DNA from: Hyphomicrobiales bacterium | Lineage (GTDB): Bacteria; Pseudomonadota; Alphaproteobacteria; Rhizobiales; Rhizobiaceae | Assembly: GCA_900471605.1 (NCBI GenBank) | Contig: UCEY01000001.1 | Location: 1-64,000 of the forward strand | Direction of reading: 5' to 3' | Length of the DNA: 64,000 nucleotides | In this document: piece by piece, positions 9,811-19,705 of the stretch | How positions within the stretch are numbered: the stretch's first letter is position 1 | Layout of the letters: every line of letters starts with the position of its first letter | Notes under the pieces: model-generated | Told to the model about the DNA's origin: nothing | The model's database searches: none | The model's input: the letters and a program-made list of their open reading frames with translations, nothing else | Program-made: the position numbers and the translations under genes

Positions 9811-10853
9811 CCGCAGTGCGCTCATTGAAGACCCCCGAAGAGCTGGCCGCCGCCGGCCTGATCGAGCCCGGGAAGCTCGACGGCATCCGCGCCGTCGCAG
9901 ACCGCTACGCGATCGCGCTGACGCCGACGGTGGTGTCGCTGATCGATAAAGCCGATCCGGCCGATCCCATCGCCCGGCAGTTCGTGCCCGATCCCAACGA
10001 ATTGCTGACGACTCCGGAAGAACGCGCCGACCCGATCGGCGATCAGGCGCACAGTCCGGTCAAGGGCATCGTCCATCGTTATCCGGACCGGGTGCTCTTG
10101 AAGGCCGTGCATATCTGCCCGGTCTATTGCCGCTTCTGCTTTCGCCGCGAAATGGTCGGCCCGCAGGGCGACGGCACGCTTTCGCCCGAGGAGCTGGCGG
10201 CGGCGCTCGCCTATATCCGCGAGCACGGGGAAATCTGGGAGGTGATCCTGACCGGCGGCGATCCGCTGGTTCTCTCCCCGCGCCGGCTGGCCGCGATCAT
10301 GCGCGGGCTTGCCGAAATCCCGCATGTGAAGATTGTCCGCTTTCATACCCGCGTGCCGGTGGTCGAACCGGAGCTTGTCGACGAGGCGATGATTGCCGCG
10401 CTGAAGGAAAGCCGCAAGACCGTTTATGTGGCGCTGCACGCCAATCATCCGCGGGAGATGACCGATGCCGCCCGCGCCGCCTGCGCCCGGCTGATCGATG
10501 CCGGTTTCCCGATGGTGAGCCAGACCGTGCTGCTCGCCGGCGTCAACGACGATCCGGCCGTGCTCGGCGAACTGATGAGAGCCTTCGTCGAAACCCGCGT
10601 GAAACCCTATTATCTGCACCACCCCGACCTTGCCCCCGGCACCGCCCATTTCCGCCTCGACATTGCCGAGGGGCAGAAGATCACTTCCGCGCTGCGCGGC
10701 ACGATTTCCGGCCTCTGCCAGCCGACCTACGTGCTCGATATTCCCGGCGGCCACGGCAAGGCGGTGATCGGCGAAAGCGCGGTGCGGAGCGAAGGCGGCT
10801 GTTATTCGGTGAGCGATTTTCGCGGTGAGGAGCACGAGTATCCGCCGAAGTGA
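9807..10853 (+). CDS. epmB: EF-P (S)-beta-lysine 2,3-aminomutase EpmB (radical SAM)
   Basis: A 348-residue radical SAM enzyme of the lysine 2,3-aminomutase family that converts L-alpha-lysine to beta-lysine for EpmA. The iron-sulfur motif CX3CX2C is C104-C108-C111 (CPVYCRFC), followed by the GGDPL motif typical of this family and a C-terminal segment with the PLP-binding region and the conserved [13 protein letters not shown] block. It is shorter than catabolic KamA enzymes and has the EpmB size. The start is the GTG at 9807, which overlaps the epmA stop; an ATG-like start 27 bp upstream would lie inside epmA and is less likely. A 7-bp hairpin right after the stop (10853-10859 with 10884-10890) may be a weak terminator. 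Confidence 0.93.
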   Translation: MTAVRSLKTPEELAAAGLIEPGKLDGIRAVADRYAIALTPTVVSLIDKADPADPIARQFVPDPNELLTTPEERADPIGDQAHSPVKGIVHRYPDRVLLKAVHICPVYCRFCFRREMVGPQGDGTLSPEELAAALAYIREHGEIWEVILTGGDPLVLSPRRLAAIMRGLAEIPHVKIVRFHTRVPVVEPELVDEAMIAALKESRKTVYVALHANHPREMTDAARAACARLIDAGFPMVSQTVLLAGVNDDPAVLGELMRAFVETRVKPYYLHHPDLAPGTAHFRLDIAEGQKITSALRGTISGLCQPTYVLDIPGGHGKAVIGESAVRSEGGCYSVSDFRGEEHEYPPK

Positions 10854-10898
10854 CACGGGTTCTTGTTCACGCGGCGTAATACGCCCGTGTTTGGAGAG

Positions 10899-10956
10899 CC
10901 CACACGAATGCGGAACCTCGAATAGATTTAGTAATGTGGCTCCGCATTCGCGTGGC
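10899..10956. repeat. Large imperfect palindrome
   Basis: CACACGAATGCGGA (10901-10914) pairs with TCCGCATTCGCGTG (10941-10954) with one mismatch, and flanking bases extend the pairing, leaving a 26-base loop. It resembles the large intergenic palindromes of rhizobial mosaic elements (RIME type), though I cannot confirm membership without comparison. It lies 45 bp after epmB and could also act as a transcript end structure. Confidence 0.6.
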
Positions 10957-11400
10957 CTTCGGCGTCTTATCGAGGCTTCCGGCCTCTACAGGTGATCACC
11001 TCGCCTCGCTGCGTGGCTTTATTCGCGGCTTCCTTTCGGGAAACCTTGCCACTTGGACGGCTCAACCGAACCCGGCCCGGCGGCCAGGGGGAGGCTTGAT
11101 AGGAATGTTCGCCTTTCGACGAGCGCTCCATGGCTTTCACCTCTTCCACCATCCCCGCACGTTACGGTTAGGGTGGAAGCGCCGGCTCCCGCCTGCCCGC
11201 GAACGTCTCGCGAAACACTCCGGCGACGGAAGCGGGAGGATTGTAGGCATGAGACGAGAGGGTGGGGATGATGATTGGGTCAAGTCATTGAAGATGCTGG
11301 AAGGCGGTGGTGAATTGTCCACGGCAAAGGCCAGGGAGGGATCGAAGGGGTACCCCGTCTTACCCCCTCTGTCCTGCCGGACATCTCCCCCTCAAGGGCG

Positions 11401-11566
11401 CAGGGCTATCGCATATGAAGGCATGCGGCTGCGTGGAGCCCCTCCCCCTTGTGGGGAGGGGTCTTCGCTCCGCATTAAAAACCCCTCCCGCCTGCCGGCC
11501 ACCCTCCCCACAAGGGGGAGGGTTAAGACTGCCGCACCGCCGCGCATCCCATATGCGATAGCCCTG
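11401..11566. repeat. Nested inverted-repeat element with two GC-rich palindromes
   Basis: Outer arms are a perfect 17-bp inverted repeat (CAGGGCTATCGCATATG at 11401-11417 and its complement at 11550-11566). Inside lie two copies of the CCCTCCCC-CTTGTGG-GGAGGG type palindrome in opposite orientation (11439-11461 and 11502-11522), the sort seen many times in Rhizobiales intergenic regions. A further partial CCTTGTGGGG copy lies at 11566-11580. The whole could fold as one long hairpin about 165 nt long. It is non-coding and probably a non-autonomous repeat. Confidence 0.7.
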
Positions 11567-11620
11567 CCCCACAAGGGAGGAGTAAGAGGCATTGCCCATC
11601 CACCGGCAAATATGGTCAGC

Positions 11621-13660
<2,040 letters not shown>

Positions 13661-13667
13661 TGCCGGC

Positions 13668-13696
13668 ATCAGAAACCCGCGCGCCGTCCATGTCAA
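13668..13696 (-). promoter_or_regulatory. Candidate sigma-70-type promoter of thiC
   Basis: On the minus strand a perfect TTGACA (13696-13691) is followed after 17 bp by TCTGAT (13673-13668). Transcription would begin near 13660, exactly where the TPP aptamer starts, which is why I report it. Confidence 0.5.
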
Positions 13697-13750
13697 GCCG
13701 GCCGAAACGACGTTAATCGATCGAATTTTACCGAATCCCGCAGCTCCAAA

Positions 13751-13781
13751 TTGATGAAGTTTATTACCGAAATCTTATGCT
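13751..13781 (+). promoter_or_regulatory. Possible promoter of the carrier-protein cluster
   Basis: TTGATG (13751-13756) and TTATGC or TATGCT (13775-13781) with 18-19 bp spacing, in a short AT-rich stretch 60 bp before the carrier-protein gene. Weak match; listed because no other candidate is visible in front of this cluster. Confidence 0.3.
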
Positions 13782-13842
13782 ATCCTGCGTAATAACCGTC
13801 CTGGCGATGAACGCAGATTTCCAATTATCGGGAGATGTCGAG

Positions 13843-14094
13843 ATGAACGAGACCATTCGCGAATTGCTGACGCGGGTAGGCGGCCTTCCGGTCGCGGTGA
13901 CGGAGCTGGAAGACGGCGCCGATCTTTATGCGGCGGGCCTTTCCTCCTTCGCATCGGTGCAGCTGATGCTGGGCCTGGAGGAGGCGTTCGACATCGAATT
14001 CCCGGACAACCTTCTGAACCGCAAGTCCTTCGCCAGCATCGCGGCGATCGAGCAGACGGTCTCCCACATCCTGAAAGCCCGCGAGGCCGCTTGA
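13843..14094 (+). CDS. Acyl/aminoacyl carrier protein
   Basis: An 83-residue carrier protein of the PP-binding fold. The phosphopantetheine site is in the AAGLSSFASVQLML segment with the modifiable serine at position 35; the usual preceding aspartate of DSL is a serine here (SSF), as in some specialised carrier proteins. The start ATG at 13843 has GGAG eight bases upstream; an in-frame ATG at 13807 lacks one. It is followed two bases later by an acyl-CoA-dehydrogenase-like gene and then by an amino acid:carrier-protein ligase, whose homologues in Bradyrhizobium and Agrobacterium charge exactly such a neighbouring carrier with glycine or alanine. It is therefore probably an aminoacyl carrier, not the fatty-acid ACP. 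Confidence 0.85.
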   Translation: MNETIRELLTRVGGLPVAVTELEDGADLYAAGLSSFASVQLMLGLEEAFDIEFPDNLLNRKSFASIAAIEQTVSHILKAREAA

Positions 14095-14095
14095 G

Positions 14096-15277
14096 ATGAG
14101 CCTCCCCGCCTTTGCCGCAGACATGGCCTTGAGCGCACGCGCTCATCGCGTGGCAACCGTAGCGGCTGAATTCGCCGATCCCGTCGACCGGGACGGCCGC
14201 TTCCCGCGCGAGGCGGTCGACGCCATGAAAGCCGAGCGCCTTCTCGGCATCCAGATCCCGACCGGGTTCGGCGGCGAGGGCGCTTCCATCACCGAGATCG
14301 CCGAGGTCTGCTCCATCCTGGGACAGGCCTGCGCCTCGAGCGCCATGGTTTTCGCCATGCACCAGATCAAGGTTTCGAGCCTCGTGGTGCACGGCGCCGA
14401 CAGTCCCTGGCACATGGATTTCATGCGCGAACTCGCCGGCCGCCAGCTTCTCGTCGCCTCCGCGACGACCGAGGCCGGCATCGGCGGCAACATGCGCAAC
14501 TCGATCTGCGCGATCGAGGTCGATGGCGACACCTGCCGCCTGACGAAGGATGCGACCGTGATTTCCTACGGCGCCCATGCCGATGCGGTCATGGTCACCT
14601 CGCGGTCGAACGAAGGCGCCGCCCCGACCGACCAGGTCATGACGGTCTTCCGGCACGGCCAGTACACCCTGCAGAAGACGGTCGACTGGGATACGCTCGG
14701 CATGCGCGGCACCTGCTCCGACGGTTTTCTCTTCCAGGGCGAAGCGCCATCGGCGCAGATCTTCCCGAAACCGTTCGCCGAGATCGCGGCCCAGTCGATG
14801 CTTGCCACCTCGCATCTTCTCTGGAGTGCCGTCTGGTACGGTATCGCCGCCGATGCGGTCCTGCGGGCGCAGGCTTTCGTGCGCGCTGCAGCCCGCAAGG
14901 CCGGCGGCACCCAGCCGCCCGGCGCGCTCAGGCTCGCCGAAGCCTCCAACCAGCTGCAGCTCCTCAAGGGCAATATTCTCTCGGGCCTCAAGCACTATGA
15001 GGATGCCAAGCTTGATTCCGACCGCTTGTCGTCCATGGGCTTTTCGATCGCCATGAACAACGTCAAGCTCGCCTCTTCCGAGATGATCCTGACCATCATC
15101 AACCAGGCGATGATCATTTGCGGTATCATGGGCTACAAGAACGGCACGCCCTACAGCCTTGGCCGGCACCTGCGCGATGCTCATTCCGCCCAGCTGATGA
15201 TCTCCAACGACCGCATTCTCGGCAATACGTCGACCATGCTGCTCGTCCAGAAACCGGACACCAGCCTCGTCGGCTGA
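14096..15277 (+). CDS. Acyl-CoA-dehydrogenase-like flavoprotein of the aminoacyl-carrier cluster
   Basis: A 393-residue member of the acyl-CoA dehydrogenase superfamily: helical N-domain, central beta domain with ASATTEAGIGGN and TKDATVISYGAHAD (FAD-contacting region), and helical C-domain with IICGIMGYKNGTPYSLGRHLRDA. The C-terminal EGT motif that carries the catalytic glutamate in classical short- and medium-chain enzymes is not visible; the segment reads ISNDRILGNTS instead, so the chemistry may differ from simple fatty-acyl-CoA dehydrogenation. Given its position between a carrier protein and an aminoacyl-carrier ligase, action on a carrier-bound aminoacyl group is plausible, by analogy with prolyl-carrier oxidases of pyrrole pathways. 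That is inference. Confidence 0.8.
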   Translation: MSLPAFAADMALSARAHRVATVAAEFADPVDRDGRFPREAVDAMKAERLLGIQIPTGFGGEGASITEIAEVCSILGQACASSAMVFAMHQIKVSSLVVHGADSPWHMDFMRELAGRQLLVASATTEAGIGGNMRNSICAIEVDGDTCRLTKDATVISYGAHADAVMVTSRSNEGAAPTDQVMTVFRHGQYTLQKTVDWDTLGMRGTCSDGFLFQGEAPSAQIFPKPFAEIAAQSMLATSHLLWSAVWYGIAADAVLRAQAFVRAAARKAGGTQPPGALRLAEASNQLQLLKGNILSGLKHYEDAKLDSDRLSSMGFSIAMNNVKLASSEMILTIINQAMIICGIMGYKNGTPYSLGRHLRDAHSAQLMISNDRILGNTSTMLLVQKPDTSLVG

Positions 15278-15325
15278 CGCCCCATCACTTCAAATGTAAT
15301 GCATTGAAAATAATGAGGTGAAGCC

Positions 15326-16237
15326 ATGGATTTGCAAGTTTCATTTCTCGACCGCCTGTTCGACGCGGGCCTGCTGATCGAGACCGGCGTGGACGGGCTT
15401 TATGGCCGCAGCGGCCAGTTCGAAGACGTGATCGCCGCCTTCGAACGGCTGATCGACAGGGTCGGCGGCGCCGACGGCGCGGAAGCCATGCGCTTCCCGC
15501 CGGGCATGAACCGCGCCTTCTTCGAGACCAGCGGCTACATGAAGAGCTTTCCGCAGCTTGCCGGCACCATCCACTCGTTCTGCGGCAACGAGCTCGACCA
15601 CATGAACCTGCTGAAATGCATGGAGGTCGGCGAGGAGGACTGGACCAAGGGCCAGGAAGCCACCGACATCGTCCTGACCCCGGCTGCCTGCTATCCGCTC
15701 TATCCGACCGTTGCGCGCCGCGGCAAGCTGCCCGCCGGCGGCAGCCTCTTCGACCTGCAGAGCTACTGCTTCCGCCACGAACCCTCCAAGGATCCGGCCC
15801 GCCAGCAGCTGTTCCGCATGCGCGAATATGTCTGCATGGGCACCGAACGGCATGTCACCGATTTCCGCCAGAGCTGGATGGACCGCGGCGTCGAGATGAT
15901 GAAGTCGGTCGGCCTCGAGGTGACGATCGACATAGCCAACGACCCCTTCTTCGGCCGCGCCGGCAAGATGCTGGTCAACAACCAGCGCGACCAGAACCTG
16001 AAGTTCGAGCTGCTGATCCCGATCACGTCGGTCGCAAAGCCGACCGCCTGCATGAGCTTCAACTACCATCAGGATTCGTTCGGCCTGAAATGGGGCCTGA
16101 ACCTGGAAGACGGCAGCGTCGCCCACACCGCCTGCGTCGGTTTCGGCCTGGAACGCATCGCGCTTGCGCTGTTCCACACCCATGGTCTGGATATTAAGGA
16201 GTGGCCGGAAAACGTCCGCGCCACGCTCTGGGGCTGA
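15326..16237 (+). CDS. Amino acid:[carrier protein] ligase (truncated SerRS homologue)
   Basis: A 303-residue stand-alone class II synthetase core resembling archaeal-type seryl-tRNA synthetase without a tRNA-binding arm. Homologues Bll0957 (Bradyrhizobium) and Atu2573 (Agrobacterium) activate glycine or alanine and load it onto the phosphopantetheine of a carrier protein. Visible features: class II motif 2 (FRHEPS to FRMREYV, residues 149-168), motif 3 ([12 protein letters not shown], 272-283) and the zinc ligand set expected for this family, C122, E167 and C270. The carrier-protein gene lies 1.2 kb upstream on the same strand. The start has AGGTGAAG just upstream. It ends four bases before the DUF1839 gene. 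Confidence 0.92.
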   Translation: MDLQVSFLDRLFDAGLLIETGVDGLYGRSGQFEDVIAAFERLIDRVGGADGAEAMRFPPGMNRAFFETSGYMKSFPQLAGTIHSFCGNELDHMNLLKCMEVGEEDWTKGQEATDIVLTPAACYPLYPTVARRGKLPAGGSLFDLQSYCFRHEPSKDPARQQLFRMREYVCMGTERHVTDFRQSWMDRGVEMMKSVGLEVTIDIANDPFFGRAGKMLVNNQRDQNLKFELLIPITSVAKPTACMSFNYHQDSFGLKWGLNLEDGSVAHTACVGFGLERIALALFHTHGLDIKEWPENVRATLWG

Positions 16238-16241
16238 TCCG

Positions 16242-17225
16242 ATGACGACGGTTTTTCCCGGTCTCGATCCGGCGAACTACGCGACACATGCGCTCCATTC
16301 CGCCGAGCGCATGTGGCCGGAAACCAATTGTTACCTCGATCTGTGGATCGAGGTGCTGTCGGCACAGGGCCTGCCGCCCGAGGCCATGCTCGGCTTCACC
16401 CTGACCCAGGATTTCGAGGGCGACCAGTTCACCTTCTTCAAGGTGCCGCTGGAGGATCTCGAAACCCTGTTCGGCATCCGCGTCACCGAACTGGCGATCT
16501 TCGACCGGCCGGAATGGCACGTCATGGAACAGGTCCGCCGCGGCCGGCTGACGCTGCTCGAGCTCGACAGCTTTTACCTGCCCGATACCCGCGGCGTTGC
16601 CTATCGCCAGGAACATGGCAAGACGACGGTGGCCGTCAACCGCCTCGACCTCGAAAAGCGGGAGCTCGATTATTTCCACAATGGCGGCTTCTTCTCGCTG
16701 TCGGCCGGGGATTTCGACGGACTGTTCCAGCTCGACGCGGCCCCGGACGCGCTGCCCTTCCTGCCCTATACCGAATTCGCAAAATTCCCCGCAGCCTATC
16801 CGGACGCCGGCGAAATTCGCGAAACGGCTTGGAAACTTCTCAGGCATCATTTTGCCCGGCGGCCGCAGGACAATCCCCTCCGTGCCTTCGCAAAGGTCTT
16901 CCCGGCGCAGGTGGAACGCATAGCCGACCGGGATTTCGGCTTCTTCCACAAATATGCCTTCAACACGCTCCGGCAGGTCGGCGCCAATTTCGAGCTTCTG
17001 GCGAGCCATCTGGCCTGGCTGAACCGCAAGACCTTCGCGCAAGCGGAGCAACAGGCGCTGAAGATTTCGGAGGTTGCGAAATCCACCCAGTTCCAGCTGG
17101 CCCGCGCCGTCACCCGCAAGAAATTCGAACCGCTGGCAACGGCACTCGATCCGGCCGCCGATGCCTGGGATCTGCTGATGGGTGATCTCGCGCTGACGCT
17201 GACCCAAGCCCGCGAGGCCGCGTGA
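16242..17225 (+). CDS. DUF1839 family protein, possible Cys/His acyltransferase
   Basis: A 327-residue soluble protein of the DUF1839 family, function unknown. The N-terminal half has a strongly patterned core: ETNCYLDLWIEVL with cysteine 30, then ELDSFYLPDT (D109, D115), then YRQEHGKTTVAVN with histidine 125, and a YFHNGG segment at 144-149. A cysteine in a helix start followed by a distant histidine recalls papain-fold transferases such as BtrH, which moves an aminoacyl group from a carrier protein to an aminoglycoside. No signal peptide or membrane helix. It starts four bases after the aminoacyl-carrier ligase and overlaps the GH2 gene by 4 bp, so it is in the same operon. The transferase idea is inference from motif layout and context only. 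Confidence 0.8.
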   Translation: MTTVFPGLDPANYATHALHSAERMWPETNCYLDLWIEVLSAQGLPPEAMLGFTLTQDFEGDQFTFFKVPLEDLETLFGIRVTELAIFDRPEWHVMEQVRRGRLTLLELDSFYLPDTRGVAYRQEHGKTTVAVNRLDLEKRELDYFHNGGFFSLSAGDFDGLFQLDAAPDALPFLPYTEFAKFPAAYPDAGEIRETAWKLLRHHFARRPQDNPLRAFAKVFPAQVERIADRDFGFFHKYAFNTLRQVGANFELLASHLAWLNRKTFAQAEQQALKISEVAKSTQFQLARAVTRKKFEPLATALDPAADAWDLLMGDLALTLTQAREAA

Positions 17226-19705
17226 GCCTTCTTTCCGTCATGGGATCAAAGACCAGCCTTCTCGCCGAAGGCTGGTCTTTGACGATGACCGAGCCGGGTG
17301 CCTGCGCGCGGCCGGGCGACCTTCCCTCCGGATCGGACACCATCCCGGCCATCGTCCCCGGCACGGTCGCCGCCGCCCTGGAAGCTGCCGGCCGCTTCGA
17401 CCGCGACAATCCCGAACCGCTGATCGATAGGGATGCCTGGTATCGCCGCCCACTTGCGGGCGAAACGCCGGGACCGGCAGTCTTGAGGTTCGCCGGGCTT
17501 GCGACCGTGGCCGAAGTATTTCTCGACGAGACGCTGATCCTGTCGTCGGCAAGCATGTTCGAAAGCCACGACGTGCCGGTCGAGCTGACCGGTACGCAAA
17601 CCCTGTCGATCTGCTTTCGAGCGCTGAAACCGCATCTGGAAAAGACCGGCCCCCGCGCCCGCTGGCGGCCGCGGCTGATGAACAGCCAGGGCCTGCGCCT
17701 GATCCGCACCACCGCGCTCGGTTTCATGCCGGGATGGAGCCCTCAGGTTCATGCGGTGGGCCCCTGGCGGCCGGTTTCGGTGATCAGGGCGGCCGATAAT
17801 CGCCTGGCCTCGCCTCTCCCATCCGGCCCCGCGGCCGACCTTCTTTCCACCGGGGAGAAAGGGAAACTCGCCATATCCGCCGAGCTTGATGAAAGCGGGG
17901 CAGGCATTCTGAAAGTAGGCTTTGCGTTTGACGGGCCGCACCGCGATCTCCGGCTCCTCTGCAACGGCACCGAGGCGCATTTCACGAATGACGGCGAGCG
18001 ATATTCGGCCGTGCTTCGCCTGCCGGATATAAAACCCTGGTGGCCGCATACCCATGGCGAACCGGCACTCTATGACGTCGTACTCCGAGCCGATGGCGAG
18101 GAATTCCCGCTGGTGCGCACCGGCTTCCGAAGCCCGAGCGTCGATCGCGGCCCGGACGGCAACGATTTCGCCGTCATCGTCAATGGTGAGAAGATATTCT
18201 GCCGCGGCGCCGTCTGGACGTCCGCCGACATCGTCAAGCTGCCCGGCGACCGCGCGAGCTACGAACCCTGGCTTCGGCTGGCAAGAGACGCGGGCATGAA
18301 CATGATCCGCATTCCGGGCATCGCGACCTATGAAAGCCCGCAGTTTTTCGCGCTGTGCGACGAACTGGGCCTCCTGGTCTGGCAGGATCTGATGTTCGCC
18401 AATTTCGACTATCCCGTCGCCGACCCGGATTTCTTGATTCACGTGAAATCGGAGGTGGAGCAGTTCCTTGCGGCGACTGGAGCCTCGCCGTCGCTTGCCG
18501 TCCTTTGCGGCGGCAGCGAGATCTATCAACAGGGCGCCATGCTGGGCATGCCAGAACGGATCTGGAAAGGTCCCCTCTGCGAAGACGTGCTTCCTGCCTT
18601 GGCCGCGGAATACCGGCCGGACCTGCCCTATGTCGCGAATTCCCCCAGCGGCGGCGCGCTGCCTTTTTACCCGAATGCCGGCGTGGCGCATTATTACGGC
18701 GTCGGCGCCTACAAGCAGCCGCTGGAGGACGCCCGGCGGGCGGATGTCCGTTTCGCGGCCGAGTGCCTGGCCTTCTCCAACCTTTCGGACGCGGAAACGC
18801 TGGCCGGCGGCAAGGCCGGGATCCCACGGGACGCCGGAGCCGACTGGGATTTCGAGGATGTGCGGGACCACTATCTCGGCAGGCTTTACGACCTTGATCC
18901 GCAGACGCTGCGCGCGGAGCAGCCGGAACGCTATCTTGACTTCTCGCGCGCCGTGACCGGCGAAGTGATGGAATCGGCTTTTGCCGAATGGCGGCGGCCG
19001 GGCTCCACCTGCAACGGCGCGCTCGCCTTCACCTTCCAGGATGTCATGCCGGGGCCCGGCTGGGGCGTGGTCGATGTCGGCGGAACGCCGAAACCCGCCT
19101 GGTTCGCGCTGAAACGGGCCTTCCGCCCGGTCCAGGCCGTGTTTGCCGACGAGGGGACCAACGGGCTGGATGTCCATCTTGTCAACGAGACGCCGGCCGA
19201 CCTGCCGGTGGTTCTGGAAGTAACCTGCCTGCGGGACGGCCGAATGCCCGTCGTATCGGGTCGCCACGACCTCACGCTTGCGGCCCGGAGCAGCAGAAGC
19301 GTCGCCTCGACCGACCTGTTCGGCGCCTTCTTCGACACGAACTACACCTACCGTTTCGGCCCGCCCTCTCATGACGTGACGGTGGCGCGGTTGAGAGATG
19401 CGCAAACCGGGGAAATTCTGGCGCAGGCGCATCATTTCCCGCTCGGGCGCGCGCAGGCCCTGCATGATGCCGAAATCACCGTTTCGGTCGCCGAGGATGG
19501 GGGAGAGTTCTGGCTGGAGCTTTCGAGCGACGTCTTCGCCCAGTCGGTCCGTATCGAATGCGCCGGTTACCGCGCCTGCGACAATGGCTTCCATCTGGCG
19601 CCGGGCGCAATCAGACGGATCCGCCTTGACCCGCTCCCCGACGCCGCCGGCAGACCGGCCGGCACGATCCGGTCACTCGGCGGCGGCCGAATCGCGCGTT
19701 TTTGA
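17222..19705 (+). CDS. Glycoside hydrolase family 2, beta-mannosidase-like
   Basis: An 827-residue GH2-type enzyme with the expected order: N-terminal sugar-binding jelly roll (about 20-190), immunoglobulin-like domain, TIM barrel (about 320-640) and C-terminal beta domains. The likely acid/base is E433 in the GGSEIYQQ segment and the likely nucleophile is E514 in RFAAECLAF; the ARWRPRLMNSQG and LVWQDLMFANFDY segments are typical of mannosidase-like members. No signal peptide, so cytosolic. The GTG start overlaps the DUF1839 stop (GTGA). The 3' end overlaps the convergent hydrolase gene by 33 bp. Its membership in an aminoacyl-carrier operon is unusual and suggests that the product carries or comes from a sugar. 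Confidence 0.82.
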   Translation: MSLLSVMGSKTSLLAEGWSLTMTEPGACARPGDLPSGSDTIPAIVPGTVAAALEAAGRFDRDNPEPLIDRDAWYRRPLAGETPGPAVLRFAGLATVAEVFLDETLILSSASMFESHDVPVELTGTQTLSICFRALKPHLEKTGPRARWRPRLMNSQGLRLIRTTALGFMPGWSPQVHAVGPWRPVSVIRAADNRLASPLPSGPAADLLSTGEKGKLAISAELDESGAGILKVGFAFDGPHRDLRLLCNGTEAHFTNDGERYSAVLRLPDIKPWWPHTHGEPALYDVVLRADGEEFPLVRTGFRSPSVDRGPDGNDFAVIVNGEKIFCRGAVWTSADIVKLPGDRASYEPWLRLARDAGMNMIRIPGIATYESPQFFALCDELGLLVWQDLMFANFDYPVADPDFLIHVKSEVEQFLAATGASPSLAVLCGGSEIYQQGAMLGMPERIWKGPLCEDVLPALAAEYRPDLPYVANSPSGGALPFYPNAGVAHYYGVGAYKQPLEDARRADVRFAAECLAFSNLSDAETLAGGKAGIPRDAGADWDFEDVRDHYLGRLYDLDPQTLRAEQPERYLDFSRAVTGEVMESAFAEWRRPGSTCNGALAFTFQDVMPGPGWGVVDVGGTPKPAWFALKRAFRPVQAVFADEGTNGLDVHLVNETPADLPVVLEVTCLRDGRMPVVSGRHDLTLAARSSRSVASTDLFGAFFDTNYTYRFGPPSHDVTVARLRDAQTGEILAQAHHFPLGRAQALHDAEITVSVAEDGGEFWLELSSDVFAQSVRIECAGYRACDNGFHLAPGAIRRIRLDPLPDAAGRPAGTIRSLGGGRIARF

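Larger units (their letters stand above)
10854..11620. other. 767-bp gene-free region between convergent epmB and thiC, rich in palindromes
   Basis: No open frame here looks like a real gene: the longest frames are Arg/Pro/Ser-rich and run through repeats. What can be seen are a chain of inverted repeats: 10899-10956, a perfect AGGTGATCACCT at about 10991-11002, several GC-rich hairpins up to 11110, and the nested element at 11401-11566. A 61-codon minus-strand frame at 10967-11152 was considered and not accepted. The region looks like accumulated repeat elements separating two convergent transcripts. Confidence 0.6.

Noticed and set aside
8575-9825. In-frame upstream extension of efp through epmA on the minus strand
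   Set aside because: EF-P homology begins exactly at the ATG at 8574 with its ribosome-binding site; the extension is antisense to epmA.
10967-11152. A 61-codon minus-strand frame in the repeat region
   Set aside because: It lies among palindromes, has a basic low-complexity product and no convincing start signal; more likely part of a repeat element.
11439-11580. Repeated GC-rich palindromes as a possible CRISPR array
   Set aside because: Copies are in opposite orientations, differ in spacing and have no unique spacers or cas genes nearby.
17222-17246. An alternative ATG start for the GH2 gene a few codons in
   Set aside because: The GTG at 17222 gives a GTGA overlap with the preceding stop, the pattern used repeatedly in this window.
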